From Cladorhizidae sp. MBARI D1340-BT2 (taxonomy: Eukaryota > Porifera > Demospongiae > Poecilosclerida > Cladorhizidae): a stretch of 64,000 bases of DNA. The notes below the pieces were generated by a model. It searched no databases, was not told where the DNA came from, and worked only from the letters and a program-made list of their open reading frames with translations. This document shows positions 42,912 through 57,340 of the stretch, in pieces. Position 1 is the first letter of the stretch, and the number at the start of each line of letters is the position of its first letter. Both the position numbers and the translations under genes were made by a program. Location: positions 6,861,173 through 6,925,172 of the forward strand of contig JAQNBH010000004.1 in NCBI GenBank assembly GCA_028752905.1. The letters are read 5' to 3'.

Positions 42912-45900
42912 CTGACATGTCACTCATAACTTCATCACATGCTCTTACTAGCTGACATGTCACTCATAACTTCACCTCACATGCTCTTAATAGCTGACAT
43001 GTCACTCATAACTTCACCTCACATGCTCTTACTAGCTGACATGTCATTCATAACTTCACATCACATGCTCTTACTAGCTGACATGTCACTCATAACTTCA
43101 CCTCACATGCTCTTACTAGCTGACATGTCAATCATACCTTCACCTCACATGCTCTTACTAGCTGACATGTCACTCATAACTTCACCTCACATGCTCTTAC
43201 TAGCTGACATGTCACTCATAACTTGCTCTTACTAGCTGACATGTCACTCATAACTTCACCTCACATGCTCTTACTAGCTGACATGTCACTCATAACTTCA
43301 CCTCACATGCTCTTACTAGCTGACATGTCACTCATAACTTCACCTCACATGCTCTTACTAGCTGACATGTCACTCATAACTTCACCTCACATGCTCTTAC
43401 TAGCTGACCTGTCACTCATAACTTCACCTCACATGCTCTTACTAGCTGACATGTCACTCATAACTTCACCTCACATGCTCTTACTAGCTGACATGTCACG
43501 CATAAATTCACCTCACATGCTCTTACTAGCTGACATGTCACTCATAACTTCACTCACATGTTCTTAATAACTGACATGTCACTCATAACTTCAACTCACA
43601 TGCTATTACTAGCTGACATGTCACTCATAACTTCACCTCACATGCTCTTACTAGCTGACATGTCACTCATAACTTCACCTCACATGCTCTTACTAGCTGA
43701 CATGTCACTCATAACTTCACCTCACATGCTCTTACTAGCTGACATGTCACTCATAACTACACCTCACATGCTCTTACTATCTGACATGTCACTCATAACT
43801 TCACACACATGCTCTTACTAGCTGACATGTCACTCATAACTTCACCTCACATGCTCTTACTAGCTGACATGTCACTCATAACTTCACCTCACATGCTCTT
43901 ACTAGCTGACATGTCACTTATAACTTCACCTCACATGCTCTTACTAGCTGACATGTCACTCATAACTTCACCTCACATGCTCTTACTAGCTGACATGTCA
44001 CTTATAACTTCACCTCACATGCTCTTACTAGCTGACATGTCACTCATACCTTCACCTCACATGCTCTTACTAGCTGACATGTCACTCATAACTTCACCTC
44101 ACATGCTCTTACTAGCTGACATGTCACTCATAACTTCACCTCACATGCTCTTACTAGCTGACATGTCACTCATAACTATACCTCACATGCTCTTACTAGC
44201 TGACATGTCAACATGCTCTTACTAGCTGACATGTCACTCATACCTTCACCTCACATGCTCTTACTAGCTGACATGTCACTCATAACTTCACCTCACATGC
44301 TCTTACTAGCTGACATGTCACTCATAACTTCACCTCACATGCTCTTACTAGCTGACATGTCACTCATAACTTCACCTCACATGCTCTTACTAGCTGACAT
44401 GTCACTCATAACTTCACCTCACATGCTCTTACTAGCTGACATGTCACTTATAACTTCACCTCACATGCTCTTACTAGCTGTCATGTCACTCATAACTTCA
44501 CCTCACATGCTCTTATTAGTTGACATGTCACTTATAACTTCACATCACATGCTCTTACTAGCTGACATGTCACTCATACCTTCACCTCACATGCTCTTAC
44601 TAGCTGACATGTCACTCATAACTTCACCACACATGCTCTTACTAGCTGACATGTCACTCATAACTTCACCTCACATGCTCTTACTAGCTGACATGTCACT
44701 CATAACTTCACCTCACATGCTTTTACTAGCTGACATGTCACTCATAACTTCACCTCACATGCTCTTACTAGCTGACATGTCACTCATAACTTCACCTCAC
44801 ATGCTCTTACTAGCTGACATGTCACTCATAACTTCACCTCACATGCTCTTACCAGCTGACATGACATTCATAACTTCACCTCACATGCTCTTACTAGCTG
44901 ACATGTCACTCATAACTTCACCTCACATGCTCTTACTAGCTGACATGTCACACATAACTTCACCTCACATGCTCTTACTAGCTGACATGTCATTCATAAC
45001 TTCATCTCACATGCTCTTACTAGCTGACATGACATTCATAACTTCACCTCACATGCTCTTACTAGCTGACATGTCACTCATAACTTCACCTCACATGCTC
45101 TTGGTAGCTGACATGTCACTCATAACTTCACCTCACATGCTCTTACTAGCTGAAATGGCACTCATAACTTCACCTCACATTCACCTCACATGCTCTTACT
45201 AGCTGACATGTCACTCATAACTTCACCTCACATGCTCTTGGTAGCTGACATGTCACTCATAACTTCACCTCACATGCTCTTACTAGCTGAAATGGCACTC
45301 ATAACTTCACCTCACACCTCACATGCTCTTAATAGCTGACATGTCACTCATAACTTTACCTCACATGCTCTTACTAGCTGACATGTCATTCATAACTTCA
45401 CATCACATGCTCTTACATGTCACTCATAACTTCACCTCACATGCTCTTACTAGCTGACATGTCACTCATAACTTCACCTCACATGCTCTTACTAGCTGAC
45501 ATGTCACGCATAAATTCACCTCACATGCTCTTACTAGCTGACATGTCACTCATAACTTCACCTCACATGCTCTTAATAACTGACATGTCACTCATAACTT
45601 CATCACATGCTATTACTAGCTGACATGTCACTCATAACTTCACCTCACATGCTCTTACTAGCTGACATGTCACTCATAACTTCCCTCACATGCTCTTACT
45701 AGCTGACATGTCACTCATAACTTCACCTCACATGCTCTTACTAGCTGACATGTCACTCATAACTTCACCTCACATGCTCTTACTATCTGACATGTCACTC
45801 ATAACTTCACCTCACATGCTCTTACTAGCTGACATGTCACTCATAACTTCACCTCACATGCTCTTACTAGCTGACATGTCACTCATAACTTCACCTCACA

Positions 45901-48900
45901 TGCTCTTACTAGCTGACATGTCACTTATAACTTCACCTCACATGCTCTTACTAGCTGTCATGTCACTCATAACTTCACCTCACATGCTCTTATTAGCTGA
46001 CATGTCACTTATAACTTCACATCACATGCTCTTACTAGCTGACATGTCACTCATACCTTCACCTCACATGCTCTTACTATCTGACATGTCACTCATAACT
46101 TCACCTCACATGCTCTTACTAGCTGACATGTCACTCATAACTTCACCTCACATGCTCTTACTAGCTGACATGTCACTCATAACTTCATCTCACATGCTTT
46201 TACTAGCTGACATGTCACTCATAACTTCACCTCACATGCTCTTACTAGCTGACATGTCACTCATAACTTCACCTCACATGCTCTTACTAGCTGACATGTC
46301 ACTCATAACTTCACCTCGCATGCTCTTACCAGCTGACATGACATTCATAACTTCACCTCACATGCTCTTACTAGCTGACATGTCACTCATAACCTCACAT
46401 GCTCTTACTAGCTGACATGTCACACATAACTTCACCTCACATGCTCTTACTAGCTGACATGTCACTCATAACTTCATCTCACATGCTCTTACTAGCTGAC
46501 ATGACATTCATAACTTCACCTCACATGCTCTTACTAGCTGACATGTCACTCATAACTTCACCTCACATGCTCTTACTATCTGACATGTCACTCATAACTT
46601 CACCTCACATGCTCTTACTAGCTGACATGTCACTCATAACTTCACCTCACATGCTCTTAATAGCTGACATGTCACTCATAACTTCAGCCTCACATGCTCT
46701 TACTAGCTGACATGTCATTCATAACTTCACATCACATGCTCTTACTAGCTGACATGTCACTCATAACTTCACTCACATGCTCTTACTAGCTGACATGTCA
46801 CTCATAACTTCACCTCACATGCTCTTACTAGCTGACATGTCACTCATAACTTCACCTCACATGCTCTTACTAGCTGACATGTCACTCATAACTTCATCTC
46901 ACATGCTCTTACTAGCTGACATGTCACTCATAACTTCACCTCACATGCTCTTACTAGCTGACATGTCACTCATAACTTCACCTCACATGCTCTTACTAGC
47001 TGACATGTCACTCATAACTTCACCTCACATGCTCTTACTAGCTGACATGTCACTCATAACTTCACTCACATGCTCTTACTAGCTGACCTGTCACTCATAA
47101 CTTCACCTCACATGCTCTTACTAGCTGACATGTCACTCATAACTTCACCTCACATGCTCTTACTAGCTGACATGTCACGCATAAATTCACCTCACATGCT
47201 CTTACTAGCTGACATGTCAATCATAACTTCACCTCACATGCTCTTACTAGCTGACATGTCACTCATAACTTCACCTCACATGTTCTTAATAACTGACATG
47301 TCACTCATAACTTCAACTCACATGCTATTACTAGCTGACATGTCACTCATAACTTCACCTCACATGCTCTTACTAGCTGACATGTCACTCATAACTTCAT
47401 CACATGCTCTTACTAGCTGACATGTCACTCATAACTTCACCTCACATGCTCTTACTAGCTGACATGTCACTCATAACTTCACCTCACATGCTCTTACTAT
47501 CTGACATGTCACTCATAACTTCACCTCACATGCTCTTACTAGCTGACATGTCATTCATAACTTCACATCACATGCTCTTACTAGCTGACATGTCACTCAT
47601 AACTTCACCTCACATGCTCTTACTAGCTGACATGTCACTCATAACTTCACCTCACATGCTCTGACTAGCTGACATGTCACGCATAAATTCACCTCACATG
47701 CTCTTACTAGCTGACATGTCACTCATAACTTCACCTCACATGCTCTTAATAACTGACATGTCACTCATAACTTCAACTCACATGCTATTACTAGCTGACA
47801 TGTCACTCATAACTTCACCTCACATGCTCTTACTAGCTGACATGTCACTCATAACTTCACCTCACATGCTCTTACTAGCTGACATGTCACTCATAACTTC
47901 ACCTCACATGCTCTTACTAGCTGACATGTCACTCATAACTTCACCTCACATGCTCTTACTATCTGACATGTCACTCATAACTTCACCTCGCATGCTCTTA
48001 CTAGCTGACATGTCACTCATAACTTCACCTCACATGCTCTTACTAGCTGACATGTCACTCATAACTTCACCTCACATGTTCTTACTAGCTGACATGTCAC
48101 TTATAACTTCACCTCACATGCTCTTACTAGCTGTCATGTCACTCATAACTTCACCTCACATGCTCTTATTAGCTGACATGTCACTTATAACTTCACATCA
48201 CATGCTCTTACTAGCTGACATGTCACTCATACCTTCACCTCACATGCTCTTACTATCTGACATGTCACTCATAACTTCACCTCACATGCTCTTATTAGCT
48301 GACATGTCACTTATAACTTCACATCATATGCTCTTACTAGCTGACATGTCACTCATACCTTCACCTCACATGCTCTTACTATCTGAAATGTCACTCATAA
48401 CTTCACCTCACATGCTCTTACTAGCTGACATGTCACTCATAACTTCACCTCACATGCTCTTACTAGCTGACATGTCACTCATAACTTCATCTCACATGCT
48501 TTTACTAGCTGACATGTCACTCATAACTTTACCTCACATGCTCTTACTAGCTGACATGTCACTCATAACTTCACCTCACATGCTCTTACTAGCTGACATG
48601 TCACTCATAACTTCACCTCGCATGCTCTTACCAGCTGACATGACATTCATAACTTCACCTCACATGCTCTTACTAGCTGACATGTCACTCATAACTTCAC
48701 CTCACATGCTCTTACTAGCTGACATGTCACACATAACTTCACCTCACATGCTCTTACTAGCTGACATGTCACTCATAACTTCATCTCACATGCTATTACT
48801 AGCTGACATGACATTCATAACTTCACCTCACATGCTCTTACTAGCTGACATGTCACTCATAACTTCACCTCACATGCTCTTACTATCTGACATGTCACTC

Positions 48901-50351
48901 ATAACTTCACCTCACATGCTCTTACTAGCTGACATGTCACTCATAACTTCACCTCACATGCTCTTAATAGCTGACATGTCACTCATAACTTCACCTCACA
49001 TGCTCTTACTAGCTGACATGTCATTCATAACTTCACATCACATGCTCTTACTAGCTGACATGTCACTCATAACTTCACCTCACATGCTCTTACTAGCTGA
49101 CATGTCAATCATACCTTCACCTCACATGCTCTTACTAGCTGACATGTCACTCATAACTTCACCTCACATGCTCTTACTAGCTGACATGTCACTCATAACT
49201 TCATCTCACATGCTCTTACTAGCTGACATGTCACTCATAACTTCACCTCACATGCTCTTACTAGCTGACATGTCACTCATAACTTCACCTCACATGCTCT
49301 TACTAGCTGACATGTCACTCATAACTTCACCTCACATGCTCTTACTAGCTGACCTGTCACTCATAACTTCACCTCACATGCTCTTACTAGCTGACATGTC
49401 ACTCATAACTTCACCTCACATGCTCTTACTAGCTGACATGTCACGCATAAATTCACCTCACATGCTCTTACTAGCTGACATGTCACTCATAACTTCACCT
49501 CACATGCTCTTACTAGCTGACATGTCACTCATAACTTCACCTCACATGTTCTTAATAACTGACATGTCACTCATAACTTCAACTCACATGCTATTACTAG
49601 CTGACATGTCACTCATAACTTCACCTCACATGCTCTTACTAGCTGACATGTCACTCATAACTTCACCTCACATGCTCTTACTAGCTGACATGTCACTCAT
49701 AACTTCACCTCACATGCTCTTACTAGCTGACATGTCACTCATAACTTCACCTCACATGCTCTTACTATCTGACATGTCACTCATAACTTCACCTCACATG
49801 CTCTTACTAGTTGACATGTCACTCATAACTTCACCTCACATGCTCTTACTAGCTGACATGTCACTCATAACTTCACCTCACATGCTCTTACTAGCTGACA
49901 TGTCACTTATAACTTCACCTCACATGCTCTTACTAGCTGACATGTCACTCATAACTTCACCTCACATGCTCTTACTAGCTGACATGTCACTTATAACTTC
50001 ACCTCACATGCTCTTACTAGCTGACATGTCACTCATACCTTCACCTCACATGCTCTTACTAGCTGACATGTCACTCATAACTTCACCTCACATGCTCTTA
50101 CTAGCTGACATGTCACTCATAACTTCACCTCACATGCTCTTACTAGCTGACATGTCACTCATAACTATACCTCACATGCTCTTACTAGCTGACATGTCAC
50201 TTATAACTTCACCTCACATGCTCTTACTAGCTGACATGTCACTCATACCTTCACCTCACATGCTCTTACTAGCTGACATGTCACTCATAACTTCACCTCA
50301 CATGCTCTTACTAGCTGACATGTCACTCATAACTTCACCTCACATGCTCTT
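42912..50351. repeat. About 7.4-kb segmental duplication, right copy
   Basis: Partner of 30303-39543 without the extra 1,709-bp unit. It shows the 10-bp deletion junction AACTTGCTCTTACT near 43213, where the left copy is intact. ATGACATT markers at 45029, 46501 and 48808 have the same spacings (1,472 and 2,307 bp) as 34181, 35653 and 37960. The longest open frame of the window (952 codons, 47674-50532) lies mostly in this copy, simply because it has few frame-shifting indels. Confidence 0.85.
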
Positions 50352-51938
50352 ACTAGCTGACATGTCACTCATAACTTCACCTCACATGCTCTTACTAGCT
50401 GACATGTCACTCATAACTTCACCTCACATGCTCTTACTAGCTGACATGTCACTTATAACTTCACCTCACATGCTCTTACTACATAGCTGTCATGTCACTC
50501 ATAACTTCACCTCACATGCTCTTATTAGTTGACATGTCACTTATAACTTCACATCACATGCTCTTACTAGCTGACATGTCACTCATACCTTCACCTCACA
50601 TGCTCTTACTAGCTGACATGTCACTCATAACTTCACCTCACATGCTCTTACTAGCTGACATGTCACTCATAACTTCACCTCACATGCTCTTACTAGCTGA
50701 CATGTCACTCATAACTTCACCTCACATGCTTTTACTAGCTGACATGTCACTCATAACTTCACCTCACATGCTCTTACTAGCTGACATGTCACTCATAACT
50801 TCACCTCACATGCTCTTACTAGCTGACATGTCACTCATAACTTCACCTCACATGCTCTTACCAGCTGACATGACATTCATAACTTCACCTCACATGCTCT
50901 TACTAGCTGACATGTCACTCATAACTTCACCTCACATGCTCTTACTAGCTGACATGTCACACATAACTTCACCTCACATGCTCTTACTAGCTGACATGTC
51001 ACTCATAACTTCATCTCACATGCTCTTACTAGCTGACATGACATTCATAACTTCACCTCACATGCTCTTACTAGCTGACATGTCACTCATACCTTCACCT
51101 CACATGCTCTTACTAGCTGACATGTCACTCATAACTTCACCTCACATGCTCTTACTAGCTGACATGTCACTCATAACTTCACCTCACATGCTCTTACTAG
51201 TTGACATGTCACTCATAACTATACCTCACATGCTCTTACTAGCTGACATGTCACTTATAACTTCACCTCACATGCTCTTACTAGCCGACATGTCACTCAT
51301 ACCTTCACCTCACATGCTCTTACTAGCTGACATGTCACTCATAACTTCACCTCACATGCTCTTACTAGCTGACATGTCACTCATAACTTCACCTCACATG
51401 CTCTTACTAGCTGACATGTCACTCATAACTTCACCTCACATGCTCTTACTAGCTGACATGTCACTCATAACTTCACCTCACATGCTCTTACTAGCTGACA
51501 TGTCACTTATAACTTCACCTCACATGCTCTTACTAGCTGTCATGTCACTCATAACTTCACCTCACATGCTCTTATTAGCTGACATGTCACTTATAACTTC
51601 ACATCACATGCTCTTACTAGCTGACATGTCACTCATACCTTCACCTCACATGCTCTTACTAGCTGACATGTCACTCATAACTTCACCTCACATGCTCTTA
51701 CTAGCTGACATGTCACTCATAACTTCACCTCACATGCTCTTACTAGCTGACATGTCACTCATAACTTCACCTCACATGCTTTTACTAGCTGACATGTCAC
51801 TCATAACTTCACCTCACATGCTCTTACTAGCTGACATGTCACTCATAACTTCAGCTCTTACTAGCTGACATGTCACTCATAACTTCACTCACATGCTCTT
51901 ACCAGCTGACATGACATTCATAACTTCACCTCACATGC
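50111..51938. repeat. 2,682-bp-period duplication, copy 1
   Basis: Matches 52793-54620 at offset 2,682 (63.9 monomers). Shared rare junctions are CTTACTACATAGCTGTCATG near 50474 and ACTTCAGCTCTTACT near 51851. Shared variants are AGTTGAC + ACTATACC near 51199 and AGCCGAC near 51284. Agreement ends near 51939, where this copy has GCTATTACT. Confidence 0.88.
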
Positions 51939-52792
51939 TATTACTAGCTGACATGTCACTCATAACTTCACCTCACATGCTCTTACTAGCTGACATGTCA
52001 CTCATAACTTCACCTCACATGCTCTTACTAGCTGACCTGTCACTCATAACTTCACCTCACATGCTCTTACTAGCTGACATGTCACTCATAACTTCACCTC
52101 ACATGCTCTTACTAGCTGACATGTCACTCATAACTTCACCTCACATGTTCTTAATAACTGACATGTCACTCATAACTTCACCTCACATGCTCTTACTAGC
52201 TGACATGTCACGCATAAATTCACCTCACATGCTCTTACTAGCTGACATGTCACTCATAACTTCACCTCACATGCTCTTACTAGCTGACATGTCACTCATA
52301 ACTTCACCTCACATGTTCTTAATAACTGACATGTCACTCATAACTTCAACTCACATGCTATTACTAGCTGACATGTCACTCATAACTTCACCTCACATGC
52401 TCTTACTAGCTGACATGTCACTCATAACTTCACCTCACATGCTCTTACTAGCTGACATGTCACTCATAACTTCACCTCACATGCTCTTACTAGCTGACAT
52501 GTCACTCATAACTTCACCTCACATGCTCTTACTATCTGACATGTCACTCATAACTTCACCTCACATGCTCTTACTAGCTGACATGTCACTCATAACTTCA
52601 CCTCACATGCTCTTACTAGCTGACATGTCACTCATAACTTCACCTCACATGCTCTTACTAGCTGACATGTCACTTATAACTTCACCTCACATGCTCTTAC
52701 TAGCTGACATGTCACTCATAACTTCACCTCACATGCTCTTACTAGCTGACATGTCACTATAACTTCACCTCACATGCTCTTACTAGCTGACA
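51939..52792. repeat. Interval between the 2,682-bp copies
   Basis: Monomers only. It includes GACCTG, two TTCTTAATAACTG units (near 52147 and 52315) and one CACGCATAAATT at 52205. A one-base loss near 52757 (GTCACTATAACTTC) breaks the open frame. Two monomers present in the 49.9-50.1 kb equivalent are missing just after it. Confidence 0.7.
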
Positions 52793-54620
52793 TGTCACTC
52801 ATAACTTCACCTCACATGCTCTTACTAGCTGACATGTCACTCATAACTATACCTCACATGCTCTTACTAGCTGACATGTCACTTATAACTTCACCTCACA
52901 TGCTCTTACTAGCTGACATGTCACTCATACCTTCACCTCACATGCTCTTACTAGCTGACATGTCACTCATAACTTCACCTCACATGCTCTTACTAGCTGA
53001 CATGTCACTCATAACTTCACCTCACATGCTCTTACTAGCTGACATGTCACTCATAACTTCACCTCACATGCTCTTACTAGCTGACATGTCACTCATAACT
53101 TCACCTCACATGCTCTTACTAGCTGACATGTCACTTATAACTTCACCTCACATGCTCTTACTACATAGCTGTCATGTCACTCATAACTTCACCTCACATG
53201 CTCTTATTAGTTGACATGTCACTTATAACTTCACATCACATGCTCTTACTAGCTGACATGTCACTCATACCTTCACCTCACATGCTCTTACTAGCTGACA
53301 TGTCACTCATAACTTCACCTCACATGCTCTTACTAGCTGACATGTCACTCATAACTTCACCTCACATGCTCTTACTAGCTGACATGTCACTCATAACTTC
53401 ACCTCACATGCTTTTACTAGCTGACATGTCACTCATAACTTCACCTCACATGCTCTTACTAGCTGACATGTCACTCATAACTTCACCTCACATGCTCTTA
53501 CTAGCTGACATGTCACTCATAACTTCACCTCACATGCTCTTACCAGCTGACATGACATTCATAACTTCACCTCACATGCTCTTACTAGCTGACATGTCAC
53601 TCATAACTTCACCTCACATGCTCTTACTAGCTGACATGTCACACATAACTTCACCTCACATGCTCTTACTAGCTGACATGTCACTCATAACTTCATCTCA
53701 CATGCTCTTACTAGCTGACATGACATTCATAACTTCACCTCACATGCTCTTACTAGCTGACATGTCACTCATACCTTCACCTCACATGCTCTTACTAGCT
53801 GACATGTCACTCATAACTTCACCTCACATGCTCTTACTAGCTGACATGTCACTCATAACTTCACCTCACATGCTCTTACTAGTTGACATGTCACTCATAA
53901 CTATACCTCACATGCTCTTACTAGCTGACATGTCACTTATAACTTCACCTCACATGCTCTTACTAGCCGACATGTCACTCATACCTTCACCTCACATGCT
54001 CTTACTAGCTGACATGTCACTCATAACTTCACCTCACATGCTCTTACTAGCTGACATGTCACTCATAACTTCACCTCACATGCTCTTACTAGCTGACATG
54101 TCACTCATAACTTCACCTCACATGCTCTTACTAGCTGACATGTCACTCATAACTTCACCTCACATGCTCTTACTAGCTGACATGTCACTTATAACTTCAC
54201 CTCACATGCTCTTACTAGCTGTCATGTCACTCATAACTTCACCTCACATGCTCTTATTAGCTGACATGTCACTTATAACTTCACATCACATGCTCTTACT
54301 AGCTGACATGTCACTCATACCTTCACCTCACATGCTCTTACTAGCTGACATGTCACTCATAACTTCACCTCACATGCTCTTACTAGCTGACATGTCACTC
54401 ATAACTTCACCTCACATGCTCTTACTAGCTGACATGTCACTCATAACTTCACCTCACATGCTTTTACTAGCTGACATGTCACTCATAACTTCACCTCACA
54501 TGCTCTTACTAGCTGACATGTCACTCATAACTTCAGCTCTTACTAGCTGACATGTCACTCATAACTTCACTCACATGCTCTTACCAGCTGACATGACATT
54601 CATAACTTCACCTCACATGC
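52793..54620. repeat. 2,682-bp-period duplication, copy 2
   Basis: Partner of 50111-51938, with the same ACATAGCTGTCATG junction near 53160 and the ACTTCAGCTCTTACT junction near 54533. The next monomers (CACACATAA, then TTCACCTAACATG near 54696) leave the match. Confidence 0.88.
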
Positions 54621-54760
54621 TCTTACTAGCTGACATGTCACTCATAACTTCACCTCACATGCTCTTACTAGCTGACATGTCACACATAACTTCACCTAAC
54701 ATGCTCTTACTAGCTGACATGTCACTCATAACTTCATCTCACATGCTCTTACTAGCTGAC

Positions 54761-56050
54761 ATGACATTCATAACTTCACCTCACATGCTCTTACTAGCTG
54801 ACATGTCACTCATAACTTCACCTCACATGCTCTTGGTAGCTGACATGTCACTCATAACTTCACCTCACATGCTCTTACTAGCTGAAATGTCACTCATAAC
54901 TTGCTCTTAATAGCTGACATGTCACTCATAACTTTACCTCACATGCTCTTACTAGCTGACATGTCATTCATAACTTCACATCACATGCTCTTACTAGCTG
55001 ACATGTCACTCATAACTTCACCTCACATGCTCTTACTAGCTGACATGTCACTCATACCTTCACCTCACATGCTCTTACTAGCTGACATGTCACTCATAAC
55101 TTCACCTCACATGCTCTTACTAGCTGACATGTCACTCATAACTTCATCTCACATGCTCTTACTAGCTGACATGTCACTCATAACTTCACCTCACATGCTC
55201 TTACTAGCTGACCTGTCACTCATAACTTCACCTCACATGCTCTTACTAGCTGACATGTCACTCATAACTTCACCTCACATGCTCTTACTAGCTGACATGT
55301 CACGCATAAATTCACCTCACATGCTCTTACTAGCTGACATGTCACTCATAACTTCACCTCACATGCTCTTACTAGCTGACATGTCACTCATAACTTCACC
55401 TCACATGCTCTTAATAACTGACATGTCACTCATAACTTCAACTCACATGCTATTACTAGCTGACATGTCACTCATAACTTCACCTCACATGCTCTTACTA
55501 GCTGACATGTCACTCATAACTTCACCTCACATGCTCTTACTAGCTGACATGTCACTCATAACTTCACCTCACATGCTCTTACTAGCTGACATGTCACTCA
55601 TAACTTCACCTCACATGCTCTTACTAGCTGACATGTCACGCATAAATTCACCTCACATGCTCTTACTAGCTGACATGTCACTCATAACTTCACCTCACAT
55701 GCTCTTACTAGCTGACATGTCACTCATAACTTCACCTCACATGTTCTTAATAACTGACATGTCACTCATAACTTCATCACATGCTATTACTAGCTGACAT
55801 GTCACTCATAACTTCACCTCACATGCTCTTACTAGCTGACATGTCACTCATAACTTCACCTCACATGCTCTTACTAGCTGACATGTCACTCATAACTTCA
55901 CCTCACATGCTCTTACTAGCTGACATGTCACTCATAACTTCACCTCACATGCTCTTACTATCTGACATGTCACTCATAACTTCACCTCACATGCTCTTAC
56001 TAGCTGACATGTCACTCATAACTTCACCTCACATGCTCTTACTAGCTGAC
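54761..56050. repeat. 1,290-bp tandem duplication, copy 1
   Basis: The period of 1,290 bp is 30.7 monomers. The copy starts at the ATGACATT unit at 54761. It carries the 10-bp deletion junction AACTTGCTCTTAATAG near 54901, two CACGCATAAATT units eight monomers apart (55297, 55633), and the two-base deletion TTCATCACATGCTATT near 55771. Confidence 0.9.
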
Positions 56051-57340
56051 ATGACATTCATAACTTCACCTCACATGCTCTTACTAGCTGACATGTCACT
56101 CATAACTTCACCTCACATGCTCTTGGTAGCTGACATGTCACTCATAACTTCACCTCACATGCTCTTACTAGCTGAAATGTCACTCATAACTTGCTCTTAA
56201 TAGCTGACATGTCACTCATAACTTTACCTCACATGCTCTTACTAGCTGACATGTCATTCATAACTTCACATCACATGCTCTTACTAGCTGACATGTCACT
56301 CATAACTTCACCTCACATGCTCTTACTAGCTGACATGTCACTCATACCTTCACCTCACATGCTCTTACTAGCTGACATGTCACTCATAACTTCACCTCAC
56401 ATGCTCTTACTAGCTGACATGTCACTCATAACTTCATCTCACATGCTCTTACTAGCTGACATGTCACTCATAACTTCACCTCACATGCTCTTACTAGCTG
56501 ACCTGTCACTCATAACTTCACCTCACATGCTCTTACTAGCTGACATGTCACTCATAACTTCACCTCACATGCTCTTACTAGCTGACATGTCACGCATAAA
56601 TTCACCTCACATGCTCTTACTAGCTGACATGTCACTCATAACTTCACCTCACATGCTCTTACTAGCTGACATGTCACTCATAACTTCACCTCACATGCTC
56701 TTAATAACTGACATGTCACTCATAACTTCAACTCACATGCTATTACTAGCTGACATGTCACTCATAACTTCACCTCACATGCTCTTACTAGCTGACATGT
56801 CACTCATAACTTCACCTCACATGCTCTTACTAGCTGACATGTCACTCATAACTTCACCTCACATGCTCTTACTAGCTGACATGTCACTCATAACTTCACC
56901 TCACATGCTCTTACTAGCTGACATGTCACGCATAAATTCACCTCACATGCTCTTACTAGCTGACATGTCACTCATAACTTCACCTCACATGCTCTTACTA
57001 GCTGACATGTCACTCATAACTTCACCTCACATGTTCTTAATAACTGACATGTCACTCATAACTTCATCACATGCTATTACTAGCTGACATGTCACTCATA
57101 ACTTCACCTCACATGCTCTTACTAGCTGACATGTCACTCATAACTTCACCTCACATGCTCTTACTAGCTGACATGTCACTCATAACTTCACCTCACATGC
57201 TCTTACTAGCTGACATGTCACTCATAACTTCACCTCACATGCTCTTACTATCTGATATGTCACTCATAACTTCACCTCACATGCTCTTACTAGCTGACAT
57301 GTCACTCATAACTTCACCTCACATGCTCTTACTAGCTGAC
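56051..57340. repeat. 1,290-bp tandem duplication, copy 2
   Basis: Repeats every mark of 54761-56050 at +1,290: the AACTTGCTCTTAATAG junction near 56191, CACGCATAAATT at 56587 and 56923, and TTCATCACATGCTATT near 57061. One base differs: T at 57256 (CTGATATG) where copy 1 has C at 55966. The tail 56890-57830 also aligns with 38600-39540 at offset 18,291. Confidence 0.9.
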
